Assembly: GCA_002385485.1 (NCBI GenBank)
Contig: DGDP01000132.1
Location: forward strand, 1-15,378
DNA from: Acetomicrobium sp. UBA3949
Lineage (GTDB): Bacteria > Synergistota > Synergistia > Synergistales > Acetomicrobiaceae
Direction of reading: 5' to 3'
Length of the DNA stretch: 15,378 nt
Below the pieces are notes generated by a model. That model saw only the letters and a list, made by a program, of their open reading frames with translations. It was not told where the DNA came from and searched no databases. Numbering within the stretch: the stretch's first letter is position 1; every line of letters starts with the position of its first letter. A program made the position numbers and the translations under genes. Shown here piece by piece: positions 6,649 to 14,035 of this stretch.

Positions 6649-7593
6649 ATGGATCATCTTGTCGAGAAGGCTTTAGAGGGAGATCATAGAGCTATCGCGC
6701 GGCTAATCTCGCTTGTTGAAAACGAATCTCCCTTTTCAAGCCAGATAATGGCTAATTTATATGCCCATACGGGGAAAGCTCATATAATTGGAGTGACGGG
6801 AAGCCCGGGTGCAGGCAAGAGCACCTTGCTGGACAAGTTGATAGATAACCTAAAAAGAATGGATAAAAAGATCGGTGTCATAGCAGTGGATCCGACGAGT
6901 CCCTTTAGCGGCGGTGCAATACTGGGCGATAGGCTAAGAATGCAAAGCCATGCCCTTGACCCCGATGTCTTTATCCGGAGCATGGGCACAAGGGGATCGT
7001 TAGGGGGTCTGAGCAGGGCAGCCTATGAAGCTGCCATGATACTGGATGCCTGTGGCAAGGACGTCATCTTTATCGAGACCGTGGGAGTGGGACAATCTGA
7101 GGTTGATATAGTAAAGATAGCGGATACGGTTTGCCTGCTCCTCGTTCCGGGCATGGGCGACGATGTCCAGGTCATGAAGGCGGGTATAATGGAAATTGCA
7201 GATATATTTGTGATCAATAAGGCAGATCGCGACGGTGCTGACAGGCTGAAAGCCGAAGTTAACATAATGCTTGATCTTTACGGCAGTAAACCATGGAGAC
7301 CGCCAATTGTAAAGACCGTGGCGGAAAAGGGAGAAGGTATAGATGTTCTCTGTAGAGCTTTAGCTGACCATAAAAAATATTTATCCGAGAGCGAAGAAGG
7401 CAAAAAGAGATTTATATCGAGAATAAAGATGGAAGTTGAAGAAATCTTAAGAAGAGAAATTGCGAAAGTAGTTGAAGAGAAGTGGAAAGAAAATTGTGAT
7501 GACAATTTGATCCAATCTCTTGCCTCTCGTAGTATCGATCCATATACAGTAGCGGGAAAAATTTTAGGCGAAATATTCTCAAGGGGGTTATAA
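6649..7593 (+). CDS. meaB: MeaB/ArgK-family G3E GTPase, B12-mutase chaperone
   Basis: MeaB proteins use GTP to gate cofactor loading and protect adenosylcobalamin-dependent methylmalonyl-CoA mutase. The older name ArgK (a transport-system kinase) is regarded as a misannotation. The protein is 314 residues, close to the family norm. Visible motifs: helical N-terminus (1-40); Walker A GSPGAGKST (51-59); switch I-type DPTSPFSGGAILGDR (81-95); MGTRGSLGGLS (112-122); the Walker B/switch II region ETVGVGQSE (133-141); and the guanine-specifying NKAD (180-183). The C-terminal 80 residues are charged helices suited to dimerisation. It starts at ATG 6649, 41 bases after the exported-protein gene, and ends 1 base before the rpiB-upp start, so it is coupled to it. 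No mutase or epimerase gene is in view, so its client is not shown by context. Confidence 0.95.
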   Translation: MDHLVEKALEGDHRAIARLISLVENESPFSSQIMANLYAHTGKAHIIGVTGSPGAGKSTLLDKLIDNLKRMDKKIGVIAVDPTSPFSGGAILGDRLRMQSHALDPDVFIRSMGTRGSLGGLSRAAYEAAMILDACGKDVIFIETVGVGQSEVDIVKIADTVCLLLVPGMGDDVQVMKAGIMEIADIFVINKADRDGADRLKAEVNIMLDLYGSKPWRPPIVKTVAEKGEGIDVLCRALADHKKYLSESEEGKKRFISRIKMEVEEILRREIAKVVEEKWKENCDDNLIQSLASRSIDPYTVAGKILGEIFSRGL

Positions 7594-7594
7594 C

Positions 7595-8692
7595 GTGAAA
7601 ATAGTCCTCGGAGCCGATCATGCTGGTTGCGCTTTAAAGAACGCAGCTAAAGAATATCTTTTAAAAAGGGATATAGATGTTATCGATTTGGGTGTCGGTT
7701 CAGACGATGAGCCTGTAGATTATTCTGATATCGGGATAAAGGCAGCCGAAATGGTTGCTGCCGGCGAGAGCGATCGCGGAATATTGTCCTGTGGGACCGG
7801 AATAGGCATGTCGATAGCCGCAAATAAAGTACGGGGAGCATATGCCGCTCTTTGTACCGACAGCTTTATGGCTAAGATGAGTCGCCTCCATAATAATGCT
7901 AATATCCTCGTCCTTGGAGGAAGGGTTGTAAGCGTCGAGCGGGCACTGGAAATGGTAGGAGTGTGGCTTGATACACCTTTTGAAGGCGGCCGGCATTTTA
8001 GGCGCATTGAAAAAATAAGGGCCTATGAAAACAAGGATATCGAGGGAAACGGTAGCCATTCGAAGGGGCGACTGGTGATAATGGATCATCCGCTGATACA
8101 GCACAAATTGGGAATTATCAGGAATACCTCGACAAGCGTTAAAGAGTTCAGGGAGTTAGTAGAAGAAATAGCCGGTTTAATGGTTTATGAAATAACAAGA
8201 GATCTTCCTGTCGAGGAGATAGAGGTCGAAACACCTCTGGCGAAGACACGTGCCAAGACCATTTCCGGTAAAAAAATGGCAGTTGTACCCGTTTTAAGGG
8301 CAGGGCTCGGGATGGTTCAAGGCATTCTTAAGCTTATACCTAACGCAAAAGTAGGCCATATCGGGGTATATAGAGATCCAACGACGCTTCAGCCTGTTGA
8401 ATATTATTGCAAGTTACCCGGTGATATAGAAGAGAGGGACATTCTCATCGTCGATCCTATGTTGGCCACGGGGGGTTCTTCTGTTTTGGCGATCGATTTA
8501 GTAAAAAGAAGGGGAGGTAAAAAAGTTTCATTGGTATGTCTGATAGGTGCACCCGAAGGTCTGCAGAAAGTCAAGGAAGCTCATCCGGATGTCGACATCT
8601 ACATGGCTGCGTTGGATGATCACTTGGACGAACACGGCTATATAGTGCCCGGATTGGGCGATGCCGGCGATCGTTTATTCGGAACAAAATAA
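7595..8692 (+). CDS. Fusion of ribose-5-phosphate isomerase B and uracil phosphoribosyltransferase
   Basis: One 365-residue frame carries two complete enzymes. Residues 1-148 are RpiB, which interconverts ribose 5-phosphate and ribulose 5-phosphate: GADHAG (6-11), catalytic Cys66 in SCGTGIG, IAANKVRG (74-81) and His99 in SRLHNNANILVLGGR match known catalytic positions. Residues 158-365 are Upp, which makes UMP from uracil and PRPP: DHPLIQHKLGIIRN (164-177), VPVLRAGLGM (231-240), the PRPP loop VDPMLATGG (286-294) and C-terminal GYIVPGLGDAGDRLFGTK (348-365). The joint is short; KGRLVIMD (158-165) aligns with the usual Upp N-terminus with Lys in place of the start Met. A GTG at 8075 and an ATG at 8081 follow AAGGGG (8063-8068) and could allow separate Upp translation. 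The start is GTG 7595 with AAGGGGG 7 bases ahead. Confidence 0.93.
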   Translation: MKIVLGADHAGCALKNAAKEYLLKRDIDVIDLGVGSDDEPVDYSDIGIKAAEMVAAGESDRGILSCGTGIGMSIAANKVRGAYAALCTDSFMAKMSRLHNNANILVLGGRVVSVERALEMVGVWLDTPFEGGRHFRRIEKIRAYENKDIEGNGSHSKGRLVIMDHPLIQHKLGIIRNTSTSVKEFRELVEEIAGLMVYEITRDLPVEEIEVETPLAKTRAKTISGKKMAVVPVLRAGLGMVQGILKLIPNAKVGHIGVYRDPTTLQPVEYYCKLPGDIEERDILIVDPMLATGGSSVLAIDLVKRRGGKKVSLVCLIGAPEGLQKVKEAHPDVDIYMAALDDHLDEHGYIVPGLGDAGDRLFGTK

Positions 8693-8706
8693 CTGATAAT
8701 TGTATT

Positions 8707-9594
8707 GTGAGCAGTGAAATGGTCCTCTATGCTTTTCTGTCATTTATGTGGGGATGGGGGATAACAAAGTTATCCATTCCCCTCTCTTTTAGGTATCGTA
8801 TTTTGGATATGCCCGAATCTAGAAAGCTTCACAAAGAAGTTACGCCACGCGGTGGGGGCATCGTCTTGTGGAGCGGTTTGCTTCTGTTCCTTTTGTTGGC
8901 GAGGGATCATTTTGAATTCGACCCTTCGTTTTTTGCATGGTGTGCGAGCGCGACATTTTTAGTCGGATATCTGGACGATATGAGAAGCCTATCTCCAAAA
9001 GTTAGGCTTTTAGTCCATATTACTGCTTCAATAGTAGCTTTAATTCCTCTGTACAAAAGTGGCAATTTTCCCCTATGGAGTTGGCTTACCGCATCTTTGT
9101 GGATTGCCGCCATGATAAGCGCATATAATATGATTGATGGCATGAATGGCTTGGTTTTGGTTATATTCGCGGCAAGTTCATGTATGTTTATGGTCGTCTT
9201 CCACAATATATTTTGGGCCTTTGGCTTTGGAATCGCTATCGGGATCCTCCCTTGGAATTTCCCCGAGGCAAGGACTTTTTTAGGGGATGGGGGCAGCACG
9301 CTTCTTGGATTTTTTCATGCCTCTATTTTATTGTATTCTATCTCTTCGTATACACCTTTGACACAATCCTTTGTACCTCTTTGCTTATTTTTGGCCTTTG
9401 TCGGGGGCATTCCCTTTATTGACATGTGCTTTGCTATACTGCGAAGAACTGTGAAAGGTGTCTCTCCCTTTTACCCCGATAAGGGGCATATACATCATCG
9501 TCTCCTTCGGAGAGGGTTCACGGCTTCTTTTGTGTTAGTCTTAATGGTGTCTTTCCATTTAGCAATGCTGTTTATAAGCATAAGGTTTTTTTAA
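8707..9594 (+). CDS. Polyprenyl-phosphate N-acetylhexosamine-1-phosphate transferase (WecA/TagO type)
   Basis: This integral inner-membrane enzyme of glycosyltransferase family 4 (MraY/WecA superfamily) moves a sugar 1-phosphate, usually GlcNAc-1-P, from a UDP-sugar to undecaprenyl phosphate, starting a surface polymer. About nine hydrophobic segments are visible. Family landmarks are RKLHKEVTPRGGG (39-51), the LDD motif at 89-91 within VGYLDDMRSLSP, NMIDGMNG (141-148), FLGDGGS (191-197) and the late-loop HIHHRLL (261-267). At 295 residues it is shorter than the usual 320-360, and the last membrane segments appear to be missing. The start is uncertain: GTG 8707 and ATG 8719 both lack a clear ribosome binding site, so it may rely on coupling to rpiB-upp, which ends 14 bases earlier. 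wecB directly downstream fits a UDP-HexNAc role. Exact substrate unknown. Confidence 0.9.
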   Translation: MSSEMVLYAFLSFMWGWGITKLSIPLSFRYRILDMPESRKLHKEVTPRGGGIVLWSGLLLFLLLARDHFEFDPSFFAWCASATFLVGYLDDMRSLSPKVRLLVHITASIVALIPLYKSGNFPLWSWLTASLWIAAMISAYNMIDGMNGLVLVIFAASSCMFMVVFHNIFWAFGFGIAIGILPWNFPEARTFLGDGGSTLLGFFHASILLYSISSYTPLTQSFVPLCLFLAFVGGIPFIDMCFAILRRTVKGVSPFYPDKGHIHHRLLRRGFTASFVLVLMVSFHLAMLFISIRFF

Positions 9595-9627
9595 CCCGAT
9601 ATTTTTAGTCGGAGTATCTGTGTGCAT

Positions 9628-9632
9628 GGAGG
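9628..9632 (+). promoter_or_regulatory. Ribosome binding site fixing the wecB start
   Basis: GGAGG is 8 bases before ATG 9641, favouring it over upstream in-frame GTG 9620 and ATG 9626, which would add 7 or 5 residues ahead of the conserved strand. Confidence 0.75.
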
Positions 9633-9640
9633 TTGTCGCA

Positions 9641-10759
9641 ATGTCTTCAATTTGCTGTATAATAGGCACTCGTCCGGAAGCCATAAAGATGGCTCCTGTT
9701 ATAATGAAATTGAAAGAGCGTGATATGCCCTATTATGTTCTGGCAACAGGACAGCATACAGACCTTTTAACTCAAGCATTAAAAGTGTTCAATATTGTGC
9801 CAAATTGTAATTTATCCATCATGAAGGAAAAACAAAGCCTGGATTACATCACGTCATCTGTGCTGACGAAGGTGGGGGAGGTCCTAGACGATATAAGACC
9901 GGGAGTCGTTTTGGTGCATGGAGATACTACGACAACTTTTGCATCGGCCCTAGCGGCTTTTTACAGAAAAATTAAAATAGGCCACGTCGAAGCGGGACTC
10001 AGAAGCGGCAATATATATTTGCCATTCCCTGAGGAAGCCAATAGGATAATGACCGATAAGCTCGCTACATTTTGGTTTGCCCCAACGAAATTGGCAAGGG
10101 AGAACCTCATCAACGATGGCTGCGATCCATCGAGAATATGGGTTACAGGGAATACAGTGGTGGATGCTCTTATGGCTGTAAAAAAGGCCGCAAGGCCCCC
10201 AAAGTTTTTATTGGACAAATTGCCGGCCGGTGCTCCGATGTTACTTGCTACCGTTCACAGAAGAGAATCATGGGGTGAACCTCTCGTAGCGATTTGTAAA
10301 GCTTTAATGAAGATATTAGATGATTTGCCGGAACTTTATATTGTCGTACCAATGCATAAAAATCCCCTGGTTCGTGAAATATGGCAAAAACATTTGGAAT
10401 GCCATTCGAGAGTGATTTTATGCGATGCAATGGAATACGACGATTTCGTGTGGACAATGGATAGAAGCTCTTTGATATTGACTGATAGCGGTGGTATCCA
10501 AGAAGAAGCGACGACCCTTAAAAAGCCCGTAATAATTCTTAGGGATGTTACGGAAAGGCCTGAAGCGGTGAGCTCGGGGACCGCGGTGCTGGCAGGCAGG
10601 GAACCGTCCAAAATTATCGAGCTATCGCTTAAAATATTGCGGGATGATGAGTTCAAGGCAAGCATCCTTGCAAAAGCGGGCTCTCCCTTCGGAGAGGGAA
10701 GGGCGGCCGAAATCATAGTTGATGTCTTGAGTAATTACATAAAAACTGGTAAGTATTGA
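9641..10759 (+). CDS. wecB: UDP-N-acetylglucosamine 2-epimerase (non-hydrolysing)
   Basis: The enzyme interconverts UDP-GlcNAc and UDP-ManNAc in the cytoplasm, supplying ManNAc units for envelope polymers. The 372-residue protein has the two-domain GT-B-like fold of the family. Motifs: GTRPEAIKMAP (9-19), VHGDTTTTFASA (92-103), GHVEAGLRS (114-122), PFPEEANR (128-135), TGNTVVDA (159-166), HRRESWGE (206-213), TDSGGIQEEA (281-290) and ERPEAV (305-310). Asp95, Glu117 and Glu131 fall at the same positions as the catalytic residues of the E. coli enzyme, and His206 fits its His213. It sits 46 bases after the WecA/TagO-like gene and 18 before murA, another user of UDP-GlcNAc. The symbol mnaA would be equally valid. 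Complete, with no missing key residues. Confidence 0.95.
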   Translation: MSSICCIIGTRPEAIKMAPVIMKLKERDMPYYVLATGQHTDLLTQALKVFNIVPNCNLSIMKEKQSLDYITSSVLTKVGEVLDDIRPGVVLVHGDTTTTFASALAAFYRKIKIGHVEAGLRSGNIYLPFPEEANRIMTDKLATFWFAPTKLARENLINDGCDPSRIWVTGNTVVDALMAVKKAARPPKFLLDKLPAGAPMLLATVHRRESWGEPLVAICKALMKILDDLPELYIVVPMHKNPLVREIWQKHLECHSRVILCDAMEYDDFVWTMDRSSLILTDSGGIQEEATTLKKPVIILRDVTERPEAVSSGTAVLAGREPSKIIELSLKILRDDEFKASILAKAGSPFGEGRAAEIIVDVLSNYIKTGKY

Positions 10760-10777
10760 TTTAGGGAGTGAGAGAAA

Positions 10778-12073
10778 GTGAAGACTAATCAAGAATCCGG
10801 TTTTTTGAAGATAAAAGGGGGGACCCCTCTTAGGGGAAAGGTAAAGGTCCAGGGTTCAAAAAATGCGGCCCTGCCGGTCATGGCTGCCGCGCTTTTGTTG
10901 GATAATGGCGAAGTGCATCTTCGAAATGTGCCCAAATTGCTGGACGTGCAAACGATGAGTGAGCTGCTCGTCAGTTTAGGGGCAGTTGTCAAACGCGACG
11001 ATCATACGATGACGATAGAAATTGAAGGCGAACCAGCTTGGGAAACACCGTCATCTCTTGTCGGAAAGATGAGAGCTTCCTCTTTGGTCTTGGGCCCTCT
11101 ACTTGCTCGATGCGGAAGAGTGATTTTGCCCCTTCCGGGCGGGTGTGCTATAGGTAGCAGGCCCATGGACCTGCACTTTAAGGGTCTTTCTAAGATGGGG
11201 GCGCAAATAGAACTTGATAAAGGAGCAGTAATTGCAAGGGCCGATAAATTGGTTGGAGCGAGGATTTACCTTGATTTCCCTTCTGTCGGCGCCACGGAAA
11301 ATCTTCTCATGGCGGCTGTTTTGGCGGAAGGCGAGACGCTGATTGAAAACGCCGCAAGGGAGCCCGAAATTGACAACCTTGTCAGAGCTTTAAAGTCCAT
11401 GGGTGCTGCCATAGAAGGAGAGGGTACCGGGATATTGCGCGTCAGAGGGCAAAAGGAACTAAACCCCGCAACCATCGATATTATACCTGATCGTATTGAA
11501 GCGGCAACATACCTTTTGGCTGGTGCAATTACCGGAGGAGATGTCACTGTAAAAGGTGTGGTTGCCGAACACCTCAATGCTCTCCTGGCTAAGCTTGATG
11601 AAGCCGGAATAGAAGTGATAAATAAAGAAAACGAATTGCGAGTCAACTCTCCAGACCGTCCAAGGGGACTTACGGTTAAGACCATGCCCTATCCAGGCTT
11701 TTCCACGGATCTGCAACCGCAGATGATGGCCTTGCTTTCACTGGCAGAGGGTACGAGCGTAATTCATGAAACTATTTTTGAATCCCGCTTTCTTCACGCC
11801 AGCGAACTGCAAAAGATGGGTGCCCAAATTGAACTCCAAGGTAATACCGCTATCATACACGGGCAATCTTCGTTAATTGGCGCAGAGGTCTATGCAACAG
11901 ACTTACGTGGAGGAGCGGCTTTAGTTCTCGCAGGCTTGGCGGCCGAGGGTGAAACCGTTGTTTACGATGTTCATCATCTCGAGAGGGGTTATGAGAATAT
12001 GGCCGAAAAATTGACCCTTCTCGGCGCAGAGGTCTGTAAGGGAAAGGAAAAAATTAAAGAGGGAAAACAATAA
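10778..12073 (+). CDS. murA: UDP-N-acetylglucosamine 1-carboxyvinyltransferase
   Basis: MurA transfers enolpyruvate from PEP to UDP-GlcNAc, the first committed step of peptidoglycan synthesis in the cytoplasm. The 431 residues form the inside-out alpha/beta barrel of the EPSP synthase family. QGSKNAALP (25-33) carries the substrate-binding Lys28 and Asn29. The mobile loop LPGGCAIGSRPMDLH (119-133) has the catalytic Cys at 123. PGFSTDLQPQMMALL (306-320) has the base Asp311, and DLRGGAAL (375-382) has Arg377. A Cys, not an Asp, at 123 predicts the fosfomycin-sensitive form. The C-terminal tail is short and Lys-rich. The start is GTG 10778 with AGGGAG (10763-10768) 9 bases before it. It follows wecB by 18 bases and precedes hisC by 26. 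Confidence 0.97.
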   Translation: MKTNQESGFLKIKGGTPLRGKVKVQGSKNAALPVMAAALLLDNGEVHLRNVPKLLDVQTMSELLVSLGAVVKRDDHTMTIEIEGEPAWETPSSLVGKMRASSLVLGPLLARCGRVILPLPGGCAIGSRPMDLHFKGLSKMGAQIELDKGAVIARADKLVGARIYLDFPSVGATENLLMAAVLAEGETLIENAAREPEIDNLVRALKSMGAAIEGEGTGILRVRGQKELNPATIDIIPDRIEAATYLLAGAITGGDVTVKGVVAEHLNALLAKLDEAGIEVINKENELRVNSPDRPRGLTVKTMPYPGFSTDLQPQMMALLSLAEGTSVIHETIFESRFLHASELQKMGAQIELQGNTAIIHGQSSLIGAEVYATDLRGGAALVLAGLAAEGETVVYDVHHLERGYENMAEKLTLLGAEVCKGKEKIKEGKQ

Positions 12074-12099
12074 AAAGCAAAACGGTAGGAGATGTTATC

Positions 12100-13215
12100 A
12101 TGTGGTTAGAAAATTTCATTCGTAGGTCAATTGCCGACGTTGAACCCTATAAACCCGGAAAGTCGATAGAGGAATTAAAGCGTGAATTGGGTTTAACTCG
12201 CGTAGTGAGACTTTGTTCTAACGAGAACCCGTGGCCTCTTCCGGATAGCGTTCTAAGTGCAATCGACGAAGCTTCTAAAAAGGTAAACAGATACCCAGAC
12301 GCTGAGGCTTATTCCTTTAGAAAGGCAATTGCCAGAAAATTAGGCGTTTCCGTGCAGGAAGTAATTGTCGGCGCTGGCACCGAAGGCGTTACCTTCGCGC
12401 TTTTCCAAGCACTGCTCGAGGAAGATGACGAAATTGTAATCTCCAAACCGACATACCCTCTTTACAAGTTAGCTGCATCGGCATGTGGAGCTAATTGTGT
12501 CGAAGTTCCCGTAGACCACGATATGAGAATTAGCGTGACCGATATCATGGAAGCCTGTACGGAGAGAACAAAATTGTTGGTTTTATGCGATCCCAACAAC
12601 CCCACAGGCCTTTTCTTGCCGCGGAATGATCTGTTGGTTCTTTCCTCGTTCCTTAATAGACGGAACATTTTGCTGGTAGTGGACGAAGCATATGCTGAAT
12701 TCGTTACAGACCCCGAATATCTTTCTGGCATAGAGCTTTTTCATGAAATTGGAAATGTCGTGATATTGAGGACCTTTTCCAAGATTTTCGGTTTGGCCGG
12801 GTTGAGAGTCGGATATGGTATCGTCCCAAAACCCATAACGAATGCCTACGCCAAGGTAAGGCGCGTTTTCGATGTCAACTCTATAGCTCAAGCAGCTGCC
12901 ATTGCAGCCTTAAAAGAAGATAATTACGTTGAAAAGATCCGGGAGTTGACTTTGCTTGAAAAGGAAAAAGTTACACGTGCCCTTGTGAATATGGGCATGG
13001 AGGTTAGGGAAACGGTTACGAACTTTATTCTGATAAAAGTCAATGACGAGCAAAAGATGTTTAACGAACTGTTGAAAGAGGGCATAATCGTTCGTCCGGC
13101 CAGTGATTTGGGTCTACAGGGATATTTACGCGTGTCTATCGGGTTGCCCGAGGAAAACGAACAGTTTATAAGTACTATAAGAAAGTTGATGAGAAGACTT
13201 GGTGACAGGGTTTAA
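12100..13215 (+). CDS. hisC: Histidinol-phosphate aminotransferase family (HisC-like)
   Basis: This PLP-dependent class I/II aminotransferase of 371 residues most likely interconverts imidazole acetol phosphate and histidinol phosphate in histidine synthesis. HisC proteins in some bacteria also transaminate aromatic keto acids. Motifs: SNENPW (40-45), NRYPD (63-67), GAGTEG (91-96), DPNNPTG (164-170), VDEAYAEF (194-201), RTFSKIFGLAGLRVGYG (224-240) with the PLP lysine at 228 and phosphate-binding Arg236, and RPASDLGLQGYLRVSIG near the C-terminus. ATG 12100 has TAGGAG (12086-12091) 8 bases upstream. No other his gene is visible; it lies between murA and an envelope-related P-loop gene, so context does not prove the histidine role. 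Family certain, exact substrate probable. Confidence 0.9.
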   Translation: MWLENFIRRSIADVEPYKPGKSIEELKRELGLTRVVRLCSNENPWPLPDSVLSAIDEASKKVNRYPDAEAYSFRKAIARKLGVSVQEVIVGAGTEGVTFALFQALLEEDDEIVISKPTYPLYKLAASACGANCVEVPVDHDMRISVTDIMEACTERTKLLVLCDPNNPTGLFLPRNDLLVLSSFLNRRNILLVVDEAYAEFVTDPEYLSGIELFHEIGNVVILRTFSKIFGLAGLRVGYGIVPKPITNAYAKVRRVFDVNSIAQAAAIAALKEDNYVEKIRELTLLEKEKVTRALVNMGMEVRETVTNFILIKVNDEQKMFNELLKEGIIVRPASDLGLQGYLRVSIGLPEENEQFISTIRKLMRRLGDRV

Positions 13216-14035
13216 AGTACTTGCCTTCGTAGGTCCCGCAGGGACTGGCAAAAGCCAGAGAGCGCACTTTATAGCGAGACAATTCGGGGCAGACTACATA
13301 ATTGACGACGGGCTTTTAATAAAAAATGGGAAAATATTGTGCGGCAAAAGTGCCAAGACCGAACAAAATCAGGTTAGAGCGATTAGAAGGGCTTTGTTCG
13401 AATTTCCCGATCATAGGGATCAGGTCGTAAGGGTCCTGGAAAAATCTGCACCCGGTACTATATTGATTGTCGCTACATCGCCTGGCATGGCTTTAAAAAT
13501 TAGCAAACAACTTTCGTTGCCCAATCCGGAGCGTTATATCTACATCGAGGAGATCGCTACGAGGGAGGAAATTGAACAGGCATTAAGAGAACGTCATGTA
13601 AAAAGACAACATGTTATTCCAGTAACGTATGTCCAGGTGAGAAGAAATTTCGCGGGCAAGGTGGTGGGTCGACTTAGGACCTTTTGGTCCTCTCATATGC
13701 GAGGATCGGATGACGCGGAGAAAACGATAGTCAGACCTCCTTTTAGTTACTATGGAGAAGTCGAGGTAGGGCCTTTAGCTATAGAACAAATTGTTAGACG
13801 AGTGGCCTCTCTTGGAGCGCAAGTGTGCGAAGTTAAAGAGGTAAGAGTAAAGTCTGACAACGAGGGAAAAGTATCTCTAAACGTCTCTTTAGTTGTGTCT
13901 ATTGGCAAATACAAATTCATTGAAGTCGGCCGAAGGGTGCAGCGTAGAATTTTTTCGGTTTTGCCATTTTTGACTGGATTGGATTTGGGTGAAATTGACA
14001 TTTTGATCGAAGGATGGAGGAAAAGTGATGTCTGA
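13202..14035 (+). CDS. P-loop NTPase with Asp23/Gls24-like C-terminal domain
   Basis: No characterised member is known to me; similar two-part proteins occur, as I recall, in Clostridia. In the 277-residue form, residues 5-18 are a first strand plus Walker A GPAGTGKS (11-18), followed by IIDDGLLIKNGKILCGKSAK (33-52), whose Asp35 and Asp36 could bind metal or act catalytically. The NTPase part runs to about 145 and includes ILIVATSPGM and IYIEEIAT strands. A basic linker (146-178) leads to 178-271, which resembles the Asp23/Gls24 fold: GEVEVGPLAIEQIV, a VSLNVSLVVSIG strand, RRVQRRIFSVLPFLTGL, then LGEIDILIEG. Asp23-type domains are associated with the envelope and membrane in Firmicutes. It overlaps hisC by 14 bases and udg by 8. 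The start is GTG 13202, 5 bases after GAGAAG; TTG 13199 is possible. Role unknown. Confidence 0.8.
   Translation: MTGFKVLAFVGPAGTGKSQRAHFIARQFGADYIIDDGLLIKNGKILCGKSAKTEQNQVRAIRRALFEFPDHRDQVVRVLEKSAPGTILIVATSPGMALKISKQLSLPNPERYIYIEEIATREEIEQALRERHVKRQHVIPVTYVQVRRNFAGKVVGRLRTFWSSHMRGSDDAEKTIVRPPFSYYGEVEVGPLAIEQIVRRVASLGAQVCEVKEVRVKSDNEGKVSLNVSLVVSIGKYKFIEVGRRVQRRIFSVLPFLTGLDLGEIDILIEGWRKSDV
14016..14020 (+). promoter_or_regulatory. Ribosome binding site fixing the udg start
   Basis: GGAGG inside the end of the P-loop/Asp23 gene, 7 bases before ATG 14028. GTG 14025 would be only 4 bases away. Confidence 0.7.

Noticed and set aside
9595..9640. Terminator or regulatory element between the WecA-like gene and wecB
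   Set aside because: Only a weak CCGA/TCGG pairing is seen; the 46 bases otherwise just contain the wecB ribosome site.
10681..10696. Hairpin CTCTCC / GGAGAG near the end of wecB as a terminator
   Set aside because: The stem is only 6 bp, no T-run follows and it lies about 60 bases inside the coding region.
13676..13691. Hairpin AGGACC-TTTT-GGTCCT in the P-loop/Asp23 gene
   Set aside because: It is a short 6-bp stem inside coding sequence without a T-run, compatible with chance.
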